Positions 13,189 through 46,740 are shown, numbered from the stretch's first letter. The stretch is DNA of 64,000 bases from Amoebidium appalachense (GCA_963693365.1 CAVNZM010000004.1:7316001-7380000), one strand, 5' to 3'. A program made the numbers and translations. The notes: generated by a model from the letters alone, not told the origin.

Positions 13189-13205
13189 TTGGCGACCGCG
13201 CAGTT
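13189..13205 (+). other. Primer-binding site candidate
   Basis: TTGGCGACCGCG follows the LTR directly. TGG at the start matches the complement of a tRNA CCA end. A tRNA-Arg primer is possible by analogy with gypsy-type elements that use TGGCGACC; this is an inference. Confidence 0.6.
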
Positions 13206-15736
13206 CAAGAATCTCGCATCCTTCGAATCTCACATCTTTCAATCAGTTCAAGAATCTCACATCTTTCAATCAGCTCAAGAATCTCCCATGGCCGATCACA
13301 ATCCTTTTTACCCCGATGATAGGCACATCTTTCCTTGTCCGGCTTAGAATATATACACCTACAAGTTTGAAGTGGCCAGCCCACCTACACGGAAAGAATT
13401 GAAAGCATGTAAAACTTCTTTTGCTACGACACATCAAAAATGTGAAGAAAAACGAATACACAACGAAACAACGAATACACGAACAAACGAATAAAGAATT
13501 GCTAACGAAGCAATGAACCAACGAAAAACGAACCATCACGAATACGCAATGAAATAAAGAATTAACGACAAACGATTGCATAGAGGAAATACGAAATGAA
13601 TGCATTGCCAACACGAAAACAAAACGAAGTAACGAAGTTATCAAACGACAAAAAACGAAAAACGAAAGCAAAATGAACTGGAAATACGAAAATGAAAGGA
13701 CGAATGCACAACACTGCTTGGGTTGCAATGCACACAGCCCCCTCTATGTTAGGAAGAAAATAAAACCGTTGCCCTTGCGTGCATTGCCCTATTGCACACT
13801 GCCATCGTGTCCATGCCACCGCATGCACGTCCACACTCGCAAGCCAGATGCACGGCCACTTTCAGCACAAATGCACTTAACGAAGAAGATAGTCGCTGTT
13901 GCTATAGCATGTAGGACCTAAGATCTTATGAAAGTAGTGTTGCATGCATGCTTCGAATCCCTTGCTGTTCTCGAATACAGCATGCCCCATAGTTTAGCGC
14001 CCAGGATGCACAACATGCGCATGAATGTATGCTGGCATGCCTAAACACATTACGAACATATGCCTGACTCATGTTTGGCGGCCCTTCCTGGTGCCACGCC
14101 CTAACGAATTTGCACTCTTGGTGCACAAAAGGCATGTAATAAAGTCGATGCAGAACTTTTGTTCATGCATGTGAAAAACAAAGAAGGTGTTGGGTACGAA
14201 TTTTAAGGTGAATGCCCGTCTGTGGCAATACGGTGTAACATACCAATTACACTGTCAAGCCTTGCACTAGCTGCCGGCACACCCCCACCAGAACAAAAGA
14301 ATGTGGTATGGGCACCGCTCCCTCACAACCCCATCATACAGTGTCAGTATTTTGGCTGGAAGCCTTTCAGTTTCGAATTACGAATACCCTCCTTCACTAC
14401 TGAAGAAAGTGACGTGGAAGACAAATACGAATACGAATGCAAGGTGTTGTTGACTAACACATCGGACCATCATGTGTACCTACTAGGCCCTGGTACGGAG
14501 GTGACCATGTTATTCCCTTGCAATATGATGACACTGTAACAATTTAGCACGTGCATACCCCACCAATGGGCACATGCGGGAGACAACCCCACAAGCTGCC
14601 TTATTGGGCACCTCTGCTAAAACGAATATTCTTCTCACGAAGGAACAGAAGAATGCCACGAACACGAACCACACACTCACCAGGCAGCTACTTACATCTA
14701 ATGTATGTAAGAAGTAGGGTGTGTGAACGGGGTAACTTCATGAACACCAACACGAAAGAAAGCACAGCACAAAGCAGTTCCACGAATACGAATGGTTTTG
14801 GTATTCCACACAACGAACAGAACCTACAGTAGGGCCACCTACAAATGAAGCAGAGGATGGGGCACCATCCAGACCTGCACTGGAGGATATGAAAACACGA
14901 AGCGCGCTCACGAAGTTGCTTACAAAAGAAAGGGCGACTCCGACGACTTTTCTTTTTAGGCCAAGCCTCCAGAAGAATGTATTATGCCTGGAATCCCCCT
15001 GCTCAACGAAAATGGCTGGCAAATGGGATACGAAAACTGCTCACGAATGGAAGCATGTGTTTTCTGAAGGAGGCTTGCTTTGCCTACCCTCTTCTTATGA
15101 ATTATGAACCGGGCTTTTACTGGTTCTGACGGGTGATATATTTCTTTATGTCGCCCAACGAAGAACACTTGGGCATTTTTATTCTGTTTTTCCCAGCTCC
15201 GATGATGCAGGGTTAAAGCTGAAAGGAAAGAAGTGCTCTTTGTTCATGAAAGAAGTGGCTTTTCCGGCCATGGTGACTCGCCTTACAGTCTTAAGGTAGA
15301 ACCGGGATAAGGAGCAGCGGCTAAGCCTTGAAGCTATCCACCACTACCTGAGCTACACTTCAAGTGACCTAAGGCTCGAGTTATATTCATTATCGAATGT
15401 TTGGTATGATCATTCATCCACACAACCAAATTACTCGCAATTGAAAACGAATCTGCGGGAGTATCCTAAAAAGGAAAAATTCCCAAAAAGGAATATACTA
15501 CTTCTACAGAAAAGCCAAGCACAGAGACGAAGGCTTAGCGAATTATTCGCACGCACACTCTGCAACAATCTTCGCCACGAAAATGAAATCACAGAAGAAT
15601 GCTGCATGAATTTACGTTTTGGCAAATGAAGAAGTGCTCATAGACGTGCACAACTCTATTCCACCGTCCTTGCTCTGTTCTGTCCAGCAGCTCGGCACAC
15701 ACAAGAATTCTCGCTGAAGGTTGTTTATCGCCTCTC

Positions 15737-15790
15737 AGCCTGGTGGTTTGCTTGTCTAACGACACCACCAGGCTCCCGACAAGGGGGGAG
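15737..15790 (+). promoter_or_regulatory. Hairpin and polypurine tract next to the 3' LTR
   Basis: AGCCTGGTGGT (15737-15747) and ACCACCAGGCT (15764-15774) form a perfect 11-bp stem with a 16-base loop. The purine tract AAGGGGGGAG follows and abuts the LTR at 15791. The same arrangement repeats before 16979, with one extra G in the tract. The purine run is the expected plus-strand primer. Confidence 0.8.
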
Positions 15791-16270
15791 TGTAAACAAC
15801 TGTACACATGAACTGTACATGTTTACTAAAGAATGTGATCTACTAGCACACGATTCGTGCTTTGTCATGAATATCACATAAATATTATGTCCGCACCAAT
15901 AGGACTCACTCTGACCTAAGAATTGAACCATATATGGTTCTTCAGCTGCATACCACATAAACGAAGTGAACCAATAAGAGGTTTGCATAAATAGGACAAA
16001 GGTCTGACTGGCTCGGACCGCACCAGAATCACGAATGGCATGTTGCCACCCGCGCTGGCCGCGGATGAACCAATCCTGGGCCTTGATCCGAAACCTGGGG
16101 GCTATATAAGAAAGCCGTCCCAGTACGGGGATCACATCAGTGAAGTCTGAGACAGACTGAGTCGGCCCATAGTAAAAGCAACTTGGCCGCGTGTGCCTTT
16201 CTACCCGTTCTCTGTCTTTATTCTGATTCAGTTGTTCTCTGCCTTATCCCAACTAGTCCAACTGTTTACA
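15791..16270 (+). repeat. 480-bp LTR, copy 2 (middle)
   Basis: It has the same ends as copy 1. It carries several private substitutions near its 3' end (for example ATTCTGATTC, TTGTTCTCTG, ATCCCAAC) that the two outer LTRs lack. Confidence 0.93.
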
Positions 16271-16978
16271 TTGCCTACCCTCTTCTTATGAATTATGAAC
16301 CGGGCTTTTACTGGTTCTGACGGGTGATATATTTCTTTATGTCGCCCAACGAAGAACACTTGGGCATTTTTATTCTGTTTTTCCCAGCTCCGATGATGCA
16401 GGGTTAAAGCTGAAAGGAAAGAAGTGCTCTTTGTTCATGAAAGAAGTGGCTTTTCCGGCCATGGTGACTCGCCTTACAGTCTTAAGGTAGAACCGGGATA
16501 AGGAGCAGCGGCTAAGCCTTGAAGCTATCCACCACTACCTGAGCTACGAAGTGACCTAAGGCTCGAGTTATATTCATTATCGAATGTTTGGTATGATCAT
16601 TCATCCACACAACCAAATTACTCGCAATTGAAAACGAATCTGCGGGAGTATCCTAAAAAGGAAAAATTCCCAAAAAGGAATATACTACTTCTACAGAAAA
16701 GCCAAGCACAGAGACGAAGGCTTAGCGAATTATTCGCACGCACACTCTGCAACAATCTTCGCCACGAAAATGAAATCACAGAAGAATGCTGCATGAATTT
16801 ACGTTTTGGCAAATGAAGAAGTGCTCATAGACGTGCACAACTCTATTCCACCGTCCTTGCTCTGTTCTGTCCAGCAGCTCGGCACACACAAGAATTCTCG
16901 CTGAAGGTTGTTTATCGCCTCTCAGCCTGGTGGTTTGCTTGTCTAACGACACCACCAGGCTCCCGACAAGGGGGGGAG
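16271..16978 (+). mobile_element. Shortened second internal region
   Basis: It matches 15080-15790 except for a 4-base deletion (GCTACACTTCAAGTG versus GCTACGAAGTG) and one extra G before the LTR. It joins LTR copy 2 at TTGCC, where full-length DNA has TTGGC. This fits a 1.89-kb deletion at the short homology TTG and removes the primer-binding site. Confidence 0.9.
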
Positions 16979-17458
16979 TGTAAACAACTGTACACATGAA
17001 CTGTACATGTTTACTAAAGAATGTGATCTACTAGCACACGATTCGTGCTTTGTCATGAATATCACATAAATATTATGTCCGCACCAATAGGACTCACTCT
17101 GACCTAAGAATTGAACCATATATGGTTCTTCAGCTGCATACCACATAAACGAAGTGAACCAATAAGAGGTTTGCATAAATAGGACAAAGGTCTGACTGGC
17201 TCGGACCGCACCAGAATCACGAATGGCATGTTGCCACCCGCGCTGGCCGCGGATGAACCAATCCTGGGCCTTGATCCGAAACCTGGGGGCTATATAAGAA
17301 AGCCGTCCCAGTACGGGGATCACATCAGTGAAGTCTGAGACAGACTGAGTCGGCCCATAGTAAAAGCAACCTGGCCGCGTGTGCCTTTCTACCCGTTCTC
17401 TGTCTTTATTTTGATTCAGTTGTACTCTGCCTTATCCTAACTAGTCCAACTGTTTACA
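16979..17458 (+). repeat. 480-bp LTR, copy 3 (outer 3' LTR)
   Basis: It is almost identical to copy 1 and is followed by the target duplication GGTAT at 17459-17463. Confidence 0.93.
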
Positions 17459-17625
17459 GGTATATATAAAGGCTTTCGTTTCTTCTTTTTGTGGTGGGAG
17501 GGAGTCCTTTGGACTTCACTTTCACTTCGATCTCTTAGCTGTCACGTCAACTTTTTTTCCCGATTCTTCACCATGGCAGGTATATAAAGGCTTTCGTTTC
17601 TTCTTTTTGTGGTGGGAGGGAGTCC

Positions 17626-19669
17626 CACTCAGGGGAACGTGACTGCAGCAGCGTGTGTGTGGTGTGGCCTGGTGTATTCCTACTGCTGTGAGAGTGTGGG
17701 GGCATCTCCCTTTCGCGGAGTTTCTCGCTTGAGAAGCTGTTTCTTCAACGCCTGGTGTTCCACTGCAACCTATGGTAACTTCTACACGCTGTCTATGCTT
17801 CTACGCGACCTAATATTGGCGGTGGGCTGCTGCAACTTCTTCAGCTACTTCTGCGCTGCATGAGTGGAGGGGCGGCTACTTGGTCGTCGGGGAGCTTTCC
17901 AAGTGACTGCCAGTCCTTAGCCTCCAGTCGTATGGCAATGACCGGGTTTGCTTGCATGCATTCTGTAATTGTGTTTTTCTGTGTGTCCTGCCACAACTAG
18001 GCCACCTTATCAGAGAGCTAGATGCAGTTTCTCTGGGTTATCTAGGGGCCGGGCCCGTTGGGATTGTTTTTTAGCTCAGATTTGGTCTGCATTGCTATTT
18101 TAGAGGCTGACTTGCTTGCTGTGCCTCGGTAGGTTTTGAGGGGGGCCTGTTGGGAAGCAGCAGTAATCATGTCTTCTTGCGGAGTGTGGTCTGGTCAACA
18201 TCGATGCATATGTGTCCTGTACTGCAAAACCGAAAACACCACTGAAAAAGTCTAAGAAAGCGAGTTTTGGATTGGTGCTTCGATTCGTGCTCGAATCGCC
18301 GATAAATCTCTGTCTTCGTATTCGCTAATGTTTTGTAACGTTGATGGCATTACCAGCAAATACATGTCCATTTTGATCTATCATAGTGAACAGAAGCTCC
18401 ATGAAATAGATTACGTAAAAACATGTATATGGCTAGCTATTTTGCTTTGCCACCATGACGGTTGTGCTTCAAACCGTGACGTGGCATGGCATTTGCATCC
18501 GGACTCGGGGTCTGGTTTTTTTAAATTGTCCATTGCCTGAGTATCAGCACCCCATATGGGCGTTTTAGATCATCCAATCAGCATTCTCCACACAACTTAT
18601 AAAATCTTTGGGCACATGCCTTTGTCAGTCAGTCCGCGTGTGTGAGCGGCAAGATCGAAACCGGGGACTAGTTTTCGGTTTTTGAAAACTGTTCAACTAC
18701 CGGACTGGCTGGTAATTTTTTTGGCGTAACTGGTTTGCGCAAACACGTCATTAAAATCATGACGTTTATTTTTAGATCCAGGGTTAGACCGACAGGGAAC
18801 TTCAGGATGTGCGATATGTGTCCTGTACTGCTGTTTTTTTTTTTCGCCCACGGCAATAAAAAAGCATGATATTAGGCGAATGGTCTATCCTTAAAACGCA
18901 CCAGTGCGCTCCCTCCCAATCGTAAACACGCGCTGACCCCCCTTTTACCCAATCAGATACCGCCCGCCCCCCTCCCTTGCGGGTGCCATATGTGTCCTGT
19001 ACTGTATTAGTTGGAGCAAACTAGTTTCACGCATACACGCGTACGTACACTTAAGGTTTTGCCCGCTGGTGTCCTTTGTCACTTGTCGCTTTATTTCGTA
19101 GCTTTGGCTTTTTCAGTTCTATTGGTGGTAATGTAGCCTGTGGCTGCACGTTGCCTTCATCAACGGATTTAATAAAAACGAGTCAAAAGAAAGAAATTTA
19201 AGCACAAGGCCCTAGCAGTTAACGTAATTACTAGCGGGTGGCACGGGACGTTTTCTGATTCGCTGCCAACGGCAAAGTTGGCGGGAACTAAGCCGATTGG
19301 CAGGGCGGCACCGTTGCATTTTCTATGACACAGATTATAGAAAAAATTATTAAAATGTTTGAATGTTGCTTTGTTCAATCAAAATAATGAATTTACGAGC
19401 TTAAGATGTGAAAATGGTTTAAATGTTTATCGCATTGGCCCTCTGGCTCATAGGCCGGCGGGCGGGCATGACGAGCCGCAAACTAGTATGTACTGACGGT
19501 TGCTGGTCGCTCGAAGGTTCGAATTCTGCCTGTTAATTGAGTTTTTCCCACTCCCGAACTATTCAGGAGGCCCGTTCCATAATTTAGAACAAACACTGAA
19601 GGGAAGAGATTTTTTCCCTTTCTTTTTAATATATATGCGGTGTGGCTCTGCCGGCTGTTGACAGGCAAC
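17626..19669. other. Non-coding stretch upstream of the RAD5/HLTF-like gene
   Basis: No gene was recognised. ATATGTGTCCTGTACTG occurs three times (about 18208, 18815 and 18993). A CCAATCA motif (about 18575) precedes TTATAAAATC (about 18597), a plausible RNA polymerase II promoter layout without an assigned transcript. An AT-rich ATATATATG lies at about 19629, 40 bases before the RAD5/HLTF start codon. Confidence 0.5.
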
Positions 19670-40379
<20,710 letters not shown>

Positions 40380-42248
40380 AGAAATCACGGCAAGCCCTGC
40401 TTTGGCGGCTGGCTGCGCGGCGAGCCATATTTTCGATGTCAACACTTAACATTTTGCACAACTGCTTATAATATAGCGATGTATTCAGCCTGTCGACATA
40501 TACGATCTCGGAGGACTGATACACTTTGATGACGGCTGGTGATTGGTCAGAGATATGTGGAGAATGTGATCTTTTGGGTGCTCACCGCCCAGCCGCCAAT
40601 ATAGAAAGGAGACAAGGTGGTTTATTTTAAGGTCTTGTAATACACTATGATTTCTTCGATTTTCCATTATTTGACGAATAAGGTCTTTTTTCTGAACTCG
40701 GACAGCTACGTAGACGTGAGTGGGTGTAGGGTTGGATTGCGGGAATACACATGGATTTTTTTATTTTTTTATTTTTTTATTTTTTTTTTTTGCTGTGGCT
40801 ATGGACTTGAGAATATGGAGGTATCAGAGTGGGTATGTAAAGTTTGCGTTGGTGTGGGTCAAGCGAGATACCCGGTAGATAGCTTCACCGAAATTGTCTT
40901 CACATTTTCATATTTTGCTTGCCTGCCAGTGCAAGAAATAACGCGGCATTTATCCTTTAGCAAGGTGGTGAGCTCTGGGGTGCCGAGCAAATAATTGTCT
41001 GGTTGTGTGGGTCCGGTTATTTGTTTGCTTGCTTTTGGGCTTTTCAAAGTGTTTATTGGTTGCTAATGTTATTATTTTGATTGTTCCTGAATCTTGCCAG
41101 CAACTCTGAACAACATGCATTAAGGGCACGAGTTGTATATCTATAAATAGCACCTGTAGCGATAGCAAGAGTATATACCCTTACGGTCAAGTGTTCGAAA
41201 TATGGACAGGTAGTTATTTCTAATTCCCATTTTTCCGCCATTTTTCCGCATTTACAATCCAGGTGACGTTGCCAGGGTCTTAAATAAGGTTAAGGCAATC
41301 AACACAATTACTGGGGCCAAATCGCTATGTGCCTTTTATTCTGTCCCTCCCCCCCCCTTGGGTCCTCCCTGAGGATGGGCTCTGCTTATGACGCATACTG
41401 TGCACATGGCTGATGTTGCATACTTGAATGTTTGCCTTTGCATGTGTCCTGCACCATGCTTCTCGTCGTGTATGCGTACTTCGTACCGTGTTCCGCATTC
41501 AAACCCCCCCAGTCTTCTTTCAGAGGTGTCCTTTCAGGACAGACCACTGTGTGGAGACCGCTTTACTTCCATGCAACCGGGCATGGTTGCTCTGTGTCGT
41601 GCATCTGTAAGCACATACGCATTTTTCGCTGCACTGCATTAGTTTGCACACACATCTTCACCGTTTTGCTCACCTTGCTTGCATAAGCAACCCTGCTCGT
41701 CTTTGATCAAGACGGGTTGACCCGCCCAAGTTCAGTTGATGCTGCTGTTTGAGTTGGAGCGTCGTATATACGCGGGCTAAGGGGTCGAAACTCAGACGCA
41801 ATTGATGACTTGGGTCCTCCCTGAGGATGGGCTCTGCTTATGACGCATACTGTGCACATGGCTGATGTTGCACATGGCTGATGTTGCATACTTGATTGTT
41901 TGCCTTTTGCATGTGTCCTGCACCATGCTTCTCGTCGTGTATGCGTACTTCGTACCGTGTTCCGCATTCAAACCCCCCCCCCCCCCCTCCCCTCCCCCCA
42001 TTCCCTTTCACATGAATTTCAAACCAGTTGAATTCGAAACAGGGGGGGGGGGGGGGGGGGGGGGGGCATTCCCTTTCACATGAATTTCAAACCAGTTGAA
42101 TTCGAAACGGGGGGGGGGGGGGTGCACCCACTCTAATGGATTCACTCGCACTACAAACAAACACACACGAGAGAGAGAGGGAGGGAGAGAGAGAGAGGGA
42201 GGGAGAGAGAGAGGGAGGGAGGGAGGGAGAGAGAGAGAGAGAGAGCCT

Positions 42249-42280
<32 letters not shown>

Positions 42281-42480
42281 GCACCCACTCTAAGAAATTC
42301 ATTCGCACTACATACACACACGTACACTCTCTCTCCCTATCCCCCCCCCCCCCCCCCTCCTCTCCCCCTCCCCCTCCCCTCCCCCCCGAGACTCTCTCTC
42401 CTCTCTCTCTTGTAAAGTTCCAAGTATGGAGTGAGTGCATAAATGACTTATGGAAATTTAGAGAATGTGGGTTCTAAGAC
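40380..42480. other. Region downstream of the RAD5/HLTF-like gene
   Basis: No gene was recognised. A T-rich block (TTTTTTTA units) lies at 40747-40790. Two copies of the poly-C-ended repeat lie at 41360-41510 and 41745-41985. Two short segments, each duplicated next to G runs, lie at 41999-42109 and 42119-42325, with GA-rich DNA at 42170-42247. Confidence 0.55.
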
Positions 42481-42589
42481 ACAACTAAACAGGTGGGACA
42501 GACACGGGTTGAATTAGTTATATTGCAGTGTGAGGGAAAACTGTGTGCCACACCGTACAGAACATGACCTGCGATACTGAGGGTACTGT

Positions 42590-42735
42590 GCTTATATACC
42601 ACCCAGACCGTCCCGCCAACTGGTCGCCGCGTCCGCCAATAGGAACTGGGCTGTAGCCGGACAGCCAATAGAATTACACCACGTATTTGCCAATGATATT
42701 GTAAAGCCACGTCCAGCCAATAGACTTGCCCCGGT
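42590..42735 (-). promoter_or_regulatory. CCAAT-box cluster with TATA motif
   Basis: Four GCCAAT motifs occur in about 90 bp (near 42634, 42664, 42690 and 42717). A TATATAAGC (minus strand) lies at about 42590. Minus-strand transcription toward 42500 would have the motifs in the normal order. It could be a host promoter or part of an old LTR; no linked gene was found. Confidence 0.4.
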
Positions 42736-43219
42736 TTTTTGTATAGCCAAACAAGGAGTTGACAACAAAGACAATCCGCATAAACTACGAGTGAAGTAAC
42801 ACAAGACCGAAACCATACAACAGAGATAGCACAGCCAAAACAAGATGAGTAGATACAAACTGAGTGTAATATCGAAATTATATGATCATGACATGATAAA
42901 CCTAATGAGTAACCAACCAAGTGCTGTGCACGAAGGGAGCCTCCACTATGCATGCAGGACATGCAAAGCAATAAATCTCGCAATAAGCCGTGAGCACAAA
43001 GGTATGCTGTCGCAACAAGCAGGAATGCACAACCTGGAAACACGTGCACGTGCGCATCTTCACGATCAGAGAGCGAGAGAGAGAAAGAGAGAGAGAGGGA
43101 GAGAGAGAGAAAGAGAACCAACCTACGTGCATGTGTGTGCGTGTGTGTGTGTGTGTGTGTGTCGAGAGGCAAGAGAGGACTCAATCTGCCGGAAATTTTA
43201 CACGCAAGTTTATTTATGA

Positions 43220-44280
<1,061 letters not shown>

Positions 44281-44731
44281 GTGTGTGTGACTGTCTGTGT
44301 GCGTGTGTACCACCATGCGGCTGTCTTCTCCGCAGAGCTGCGTGACAGTTCCATCTCCCCTATATAGCTAAAGCAGCCGTAGTCAAATCTACTCCGTCTG
44401 AGTAAGTTAGTCTAAGAGATACACGTACAACAAAACCCAAACAAACAATTTGCACAGCGCGAGGATCGCGGCTCAGGCCTATCATAGGCCTAGGGCGGCG
44501 CGGCGGCGGCCCCATCGGCGATTCGGCAGGGTCGTGGGCCCGTGCACGTGGCACGTTCAAGGCCTCCTAGACGGCACGTTCACAACGGAGCGCTAGCCAG
44601 CTGATCGACGGAGCCCATCAGTGTGATCACATGCTGTCGATCACGAGTCCTACGCATGGGTAGTGAAAATACATCGGTCGTACATATGTTGAGCTACGCA
44701 CTCAAGAAGTTACAGACACACACACACACGT

Positions 44732-44772
<41 letters not shown>

Positions 44773-45716
44773 ATCACACACACGCACACACACACACACA
44801 CGCACACACAAAAGAAAAAAACGACGTTCAAGAAGTTCATCGGAGGGCATCCAGGGGTGAGTCAGACCAAAACTACGTTTACACCCTCTAAAATACCTTC
44901 CATCTTTCAAAAATACCATCCAACTTTTTTTGCATGGTACGGTACGTTTCCGACCAGGGCGTGTGCATGGTGCGCATGGTGTGGATGCTTATTAGAAAGA
45001 TGTCCGTAAATACCATCCAGGACTTAGGAAAATACGAGATATACACCCAATTTTCGTGAATTTTCGGACGGTCGGAAGCCAGCTGCAGGGACATCCCGCT
45101 ACCCCGGGGGGATCCCGGATCACGAACCCGGGCCATTGGGTAAAAAAAAGAAGCGGCAAAACCTAATATTAGCCAATCACAGCACCGCGCCGAACAATCA
45201 CACCTGGACCAATCATATTTGTAAACCAATCATTTCGCTTAAACATTTCTATTGGAGAAATATTCATCCAATCGGCCTTACGGATCACGGTTAGTCATAT
45301 TCTTTGCTTTTCTCGAAGCGTGGGTCATTCAATCGCGCACGCGTGAGTGACCCTTGTTGTGTGCACACAGAACTTTTTTTTTTTTTTTTTTTTTTTTGGG
45401 TTGTTTTGTTTCTTTACGGGCTCTCAAACAGAAGACAAGGCGTCATTATTAGAGGGGAGTAGAATCCCTCTGTTGCCAGCGGTAGGGTGAGGTGGATGAG
45501 TAGGAGCTATGCAGGCAAAAGTGAGATCTGGCCTCCACTGTAAGGCCAACCCAGCGAGACGTAAAAAAAAAAAAACGGGTTCTGACTGTGACAACCCCTT
45601 GGATTCAATACATGGCACATGGAATCCACACGGGCTAGTCTCACGGGCCAGTTACCCGATTTATATTCCCTCCCCCTCCACCGTGCCCCCGCGCTCCTCC
45701 GAGGCCCCCCCCCCCC

Positions 45717-45746
<30 letters not shown>
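44281..45746. other. Stretch without a recognised gene
   Basis: It contains CA-rich runs at 44715-44810, three copies of AAATACCNTCCA at 44889-45027, a T22 run at about 45376-45397 and scattered CCAAT motifs near 45172-45275. Minus-strand ORFs up to 113 codons have no recognisable domain. Confidence 0.45.
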
Positions 45747-45749
<3 letters not shown>

Positions 45750-46038
45750 TCCTTTGTCGAAAGTCGACCCTCCACTCCGAGTTCCCGAGGCCTTCTTCCT
45801 TTTCATCCCACCGCACATTATCACGAGCCGGCCCTTTCACAGGTGCGCAGGTGAACGCATAACTTGGCTCTCGAAACCACAAAAGCGAATGCATCCGCGG
45901 GCGCTCGGACACCCCCTCGTTAAGCAGATCCGAGCCCATCCACATCTCCTGTAAGCCAACACTGGCCGTGTGCACGCGGCGACACACGCATGCACACACA
46001 CACACACGCACACACACATTTCCAAAACTCTCGACCAT
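45747..46038 (-). CDS. Possible first exons of an unidentified minus-strand gene
   Basis: An ATG at 46038 in good context gives MVESFGN, then a GT-rich intron from 46017. An acceptor TTACAG at 45949 opens a frame starting EMWMGSDLLNEGVSERP at 45948 that runs to a G-rich tract near 45747. The phases fit and the intron style matches the RAD5/HLTF gene, but no donor is evident before the G tract and I recognise no family. A chance ORF is possible. Confidence 0.35.
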
Positions 46039-46740
46039 TGTTATGACTATGGCATTTGAACACAGAAATACCACACAATTCTTCACGCTAGCCCTCGGCA
46101 CTGCCAACCGTTCTGGTGCGTGTGACCGTTCGGGGACTGACACACATGGCCTAACTCAACGGATGTGTCTCTTTCTTCAGCTAAACCGTGTGCCATAACC
46201 CTACACGCGCACGTGTGATATTGCTGACTTGCACCACCAAGGGACGTTGAAGCTCTCATCTCCATCAAACAAGTCATCGTGTCCCATTTTTTAAGACATC
46301 GTGTCATGAACTAAACTATAGCACTATAGCAATGCCTGGTCACCACAGAAAAACCCTAATCAGTGTAAGAAGCCTTCCGGCGCTACATAGGTAACCTCCT
46401 TTATAGCTTTGTATGCACAAGCGGTGATGGGCACACAACTATTTTTCATATTGTGTTACACACACGCACATGTGTAGCAAAGCAAGAAACTCAGCCCGTA
46501 ATGATTATCAACTTGCGCTTCGAAAGTACGGCACTATTCACCAAGCAGGTTCTCGCCCCGACGAGAGCACAAGATCTCTATTGTCACAGTGCACACACAC
46601 GGAACAGAAGCAAGACAGTCACTGAGTGGTTTCTGAATAAGGAGGTGGCTGGATCTTCCCTCTGTGTTTTCACAATATCCTCGTCCCCCCCTCCCCCCCC
46701 CCTCCCTCATTCCCCTCCACTTGGCTCTTGTGTACTGCCA

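Larger units (their letters stand above)
13189..15790 (+). mobile_element. Internal region of the composite element, ACGAA-rich and without pol
   Basis: The leader (about 13202-13287) has three imperfect copies of a unit built on TTCAAGAATCTC, then an ATG at 13288 whose frame stops after about 19 codons, probably a gag remnant. About 13451-13705 carries some 17 copies of ACGAA in 255 bp, and the pentamer stays frequent through the rest. A 105-codon ORF at 14222-14539 (GTG start, Cys/Trp-containing) and a 93-codon ORF at 14551-14832 have no recognised domain. The region ends in an 11-bp-stem hairpin and a polypurine tract. Confidence 0.75.
12709..17458 (+). mobile_element. Composite non-autonomous LTR retrotransposon, three LTRs and two internal regions
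   Basis: The order is LTR (12709-13188), internal region (13189-15790), LTR (15791-16270), shortened internal region (16271-16978), LTR (16979-17458). The whole unit is bounded by the 5-bp direct repeat GGTAT (12704-12708 and 17459-17463), so its outer ends form one insertion. The first internal region begins with a primer-binding-type TTGGCGACCGCG and ends with the purine tract AAGGGGGGAG. It has no protease, reverse transcriptase or integrase frame, so it must depend on enzymes from elsewhere. The second internal region is a deletion derivative lacking the first 1.9 kb. The TGGCGACC start resembles primer sites of some Ty3/gypsy elements, but superfamily cannot be fixed without pol. Confidence 0.9.
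12637..17625. repeat. 117-bp TATA-containing tandem repeat split by the LTR element
   Basis: Copy A is 12637-12708 plus 17464-17509. Copy B is the intact 17512-17625. Both contain GTATATAAAGG-type TATA motifs followed by a pyrimidine-rich stretch and GGTGGGAGGGAGTCC. The insertion sits at the TATA box of copy A. The two copies differ at only a few positions. Confidence 0.85.

Noticed and set aside
19490-19540. tRNA-like GGTTCGAATTC
   Set aside because: The T-loop heptamer is present, but the stem does not pair well and no D-arm, anticodon arm or acceptor stem could be built on either strand.
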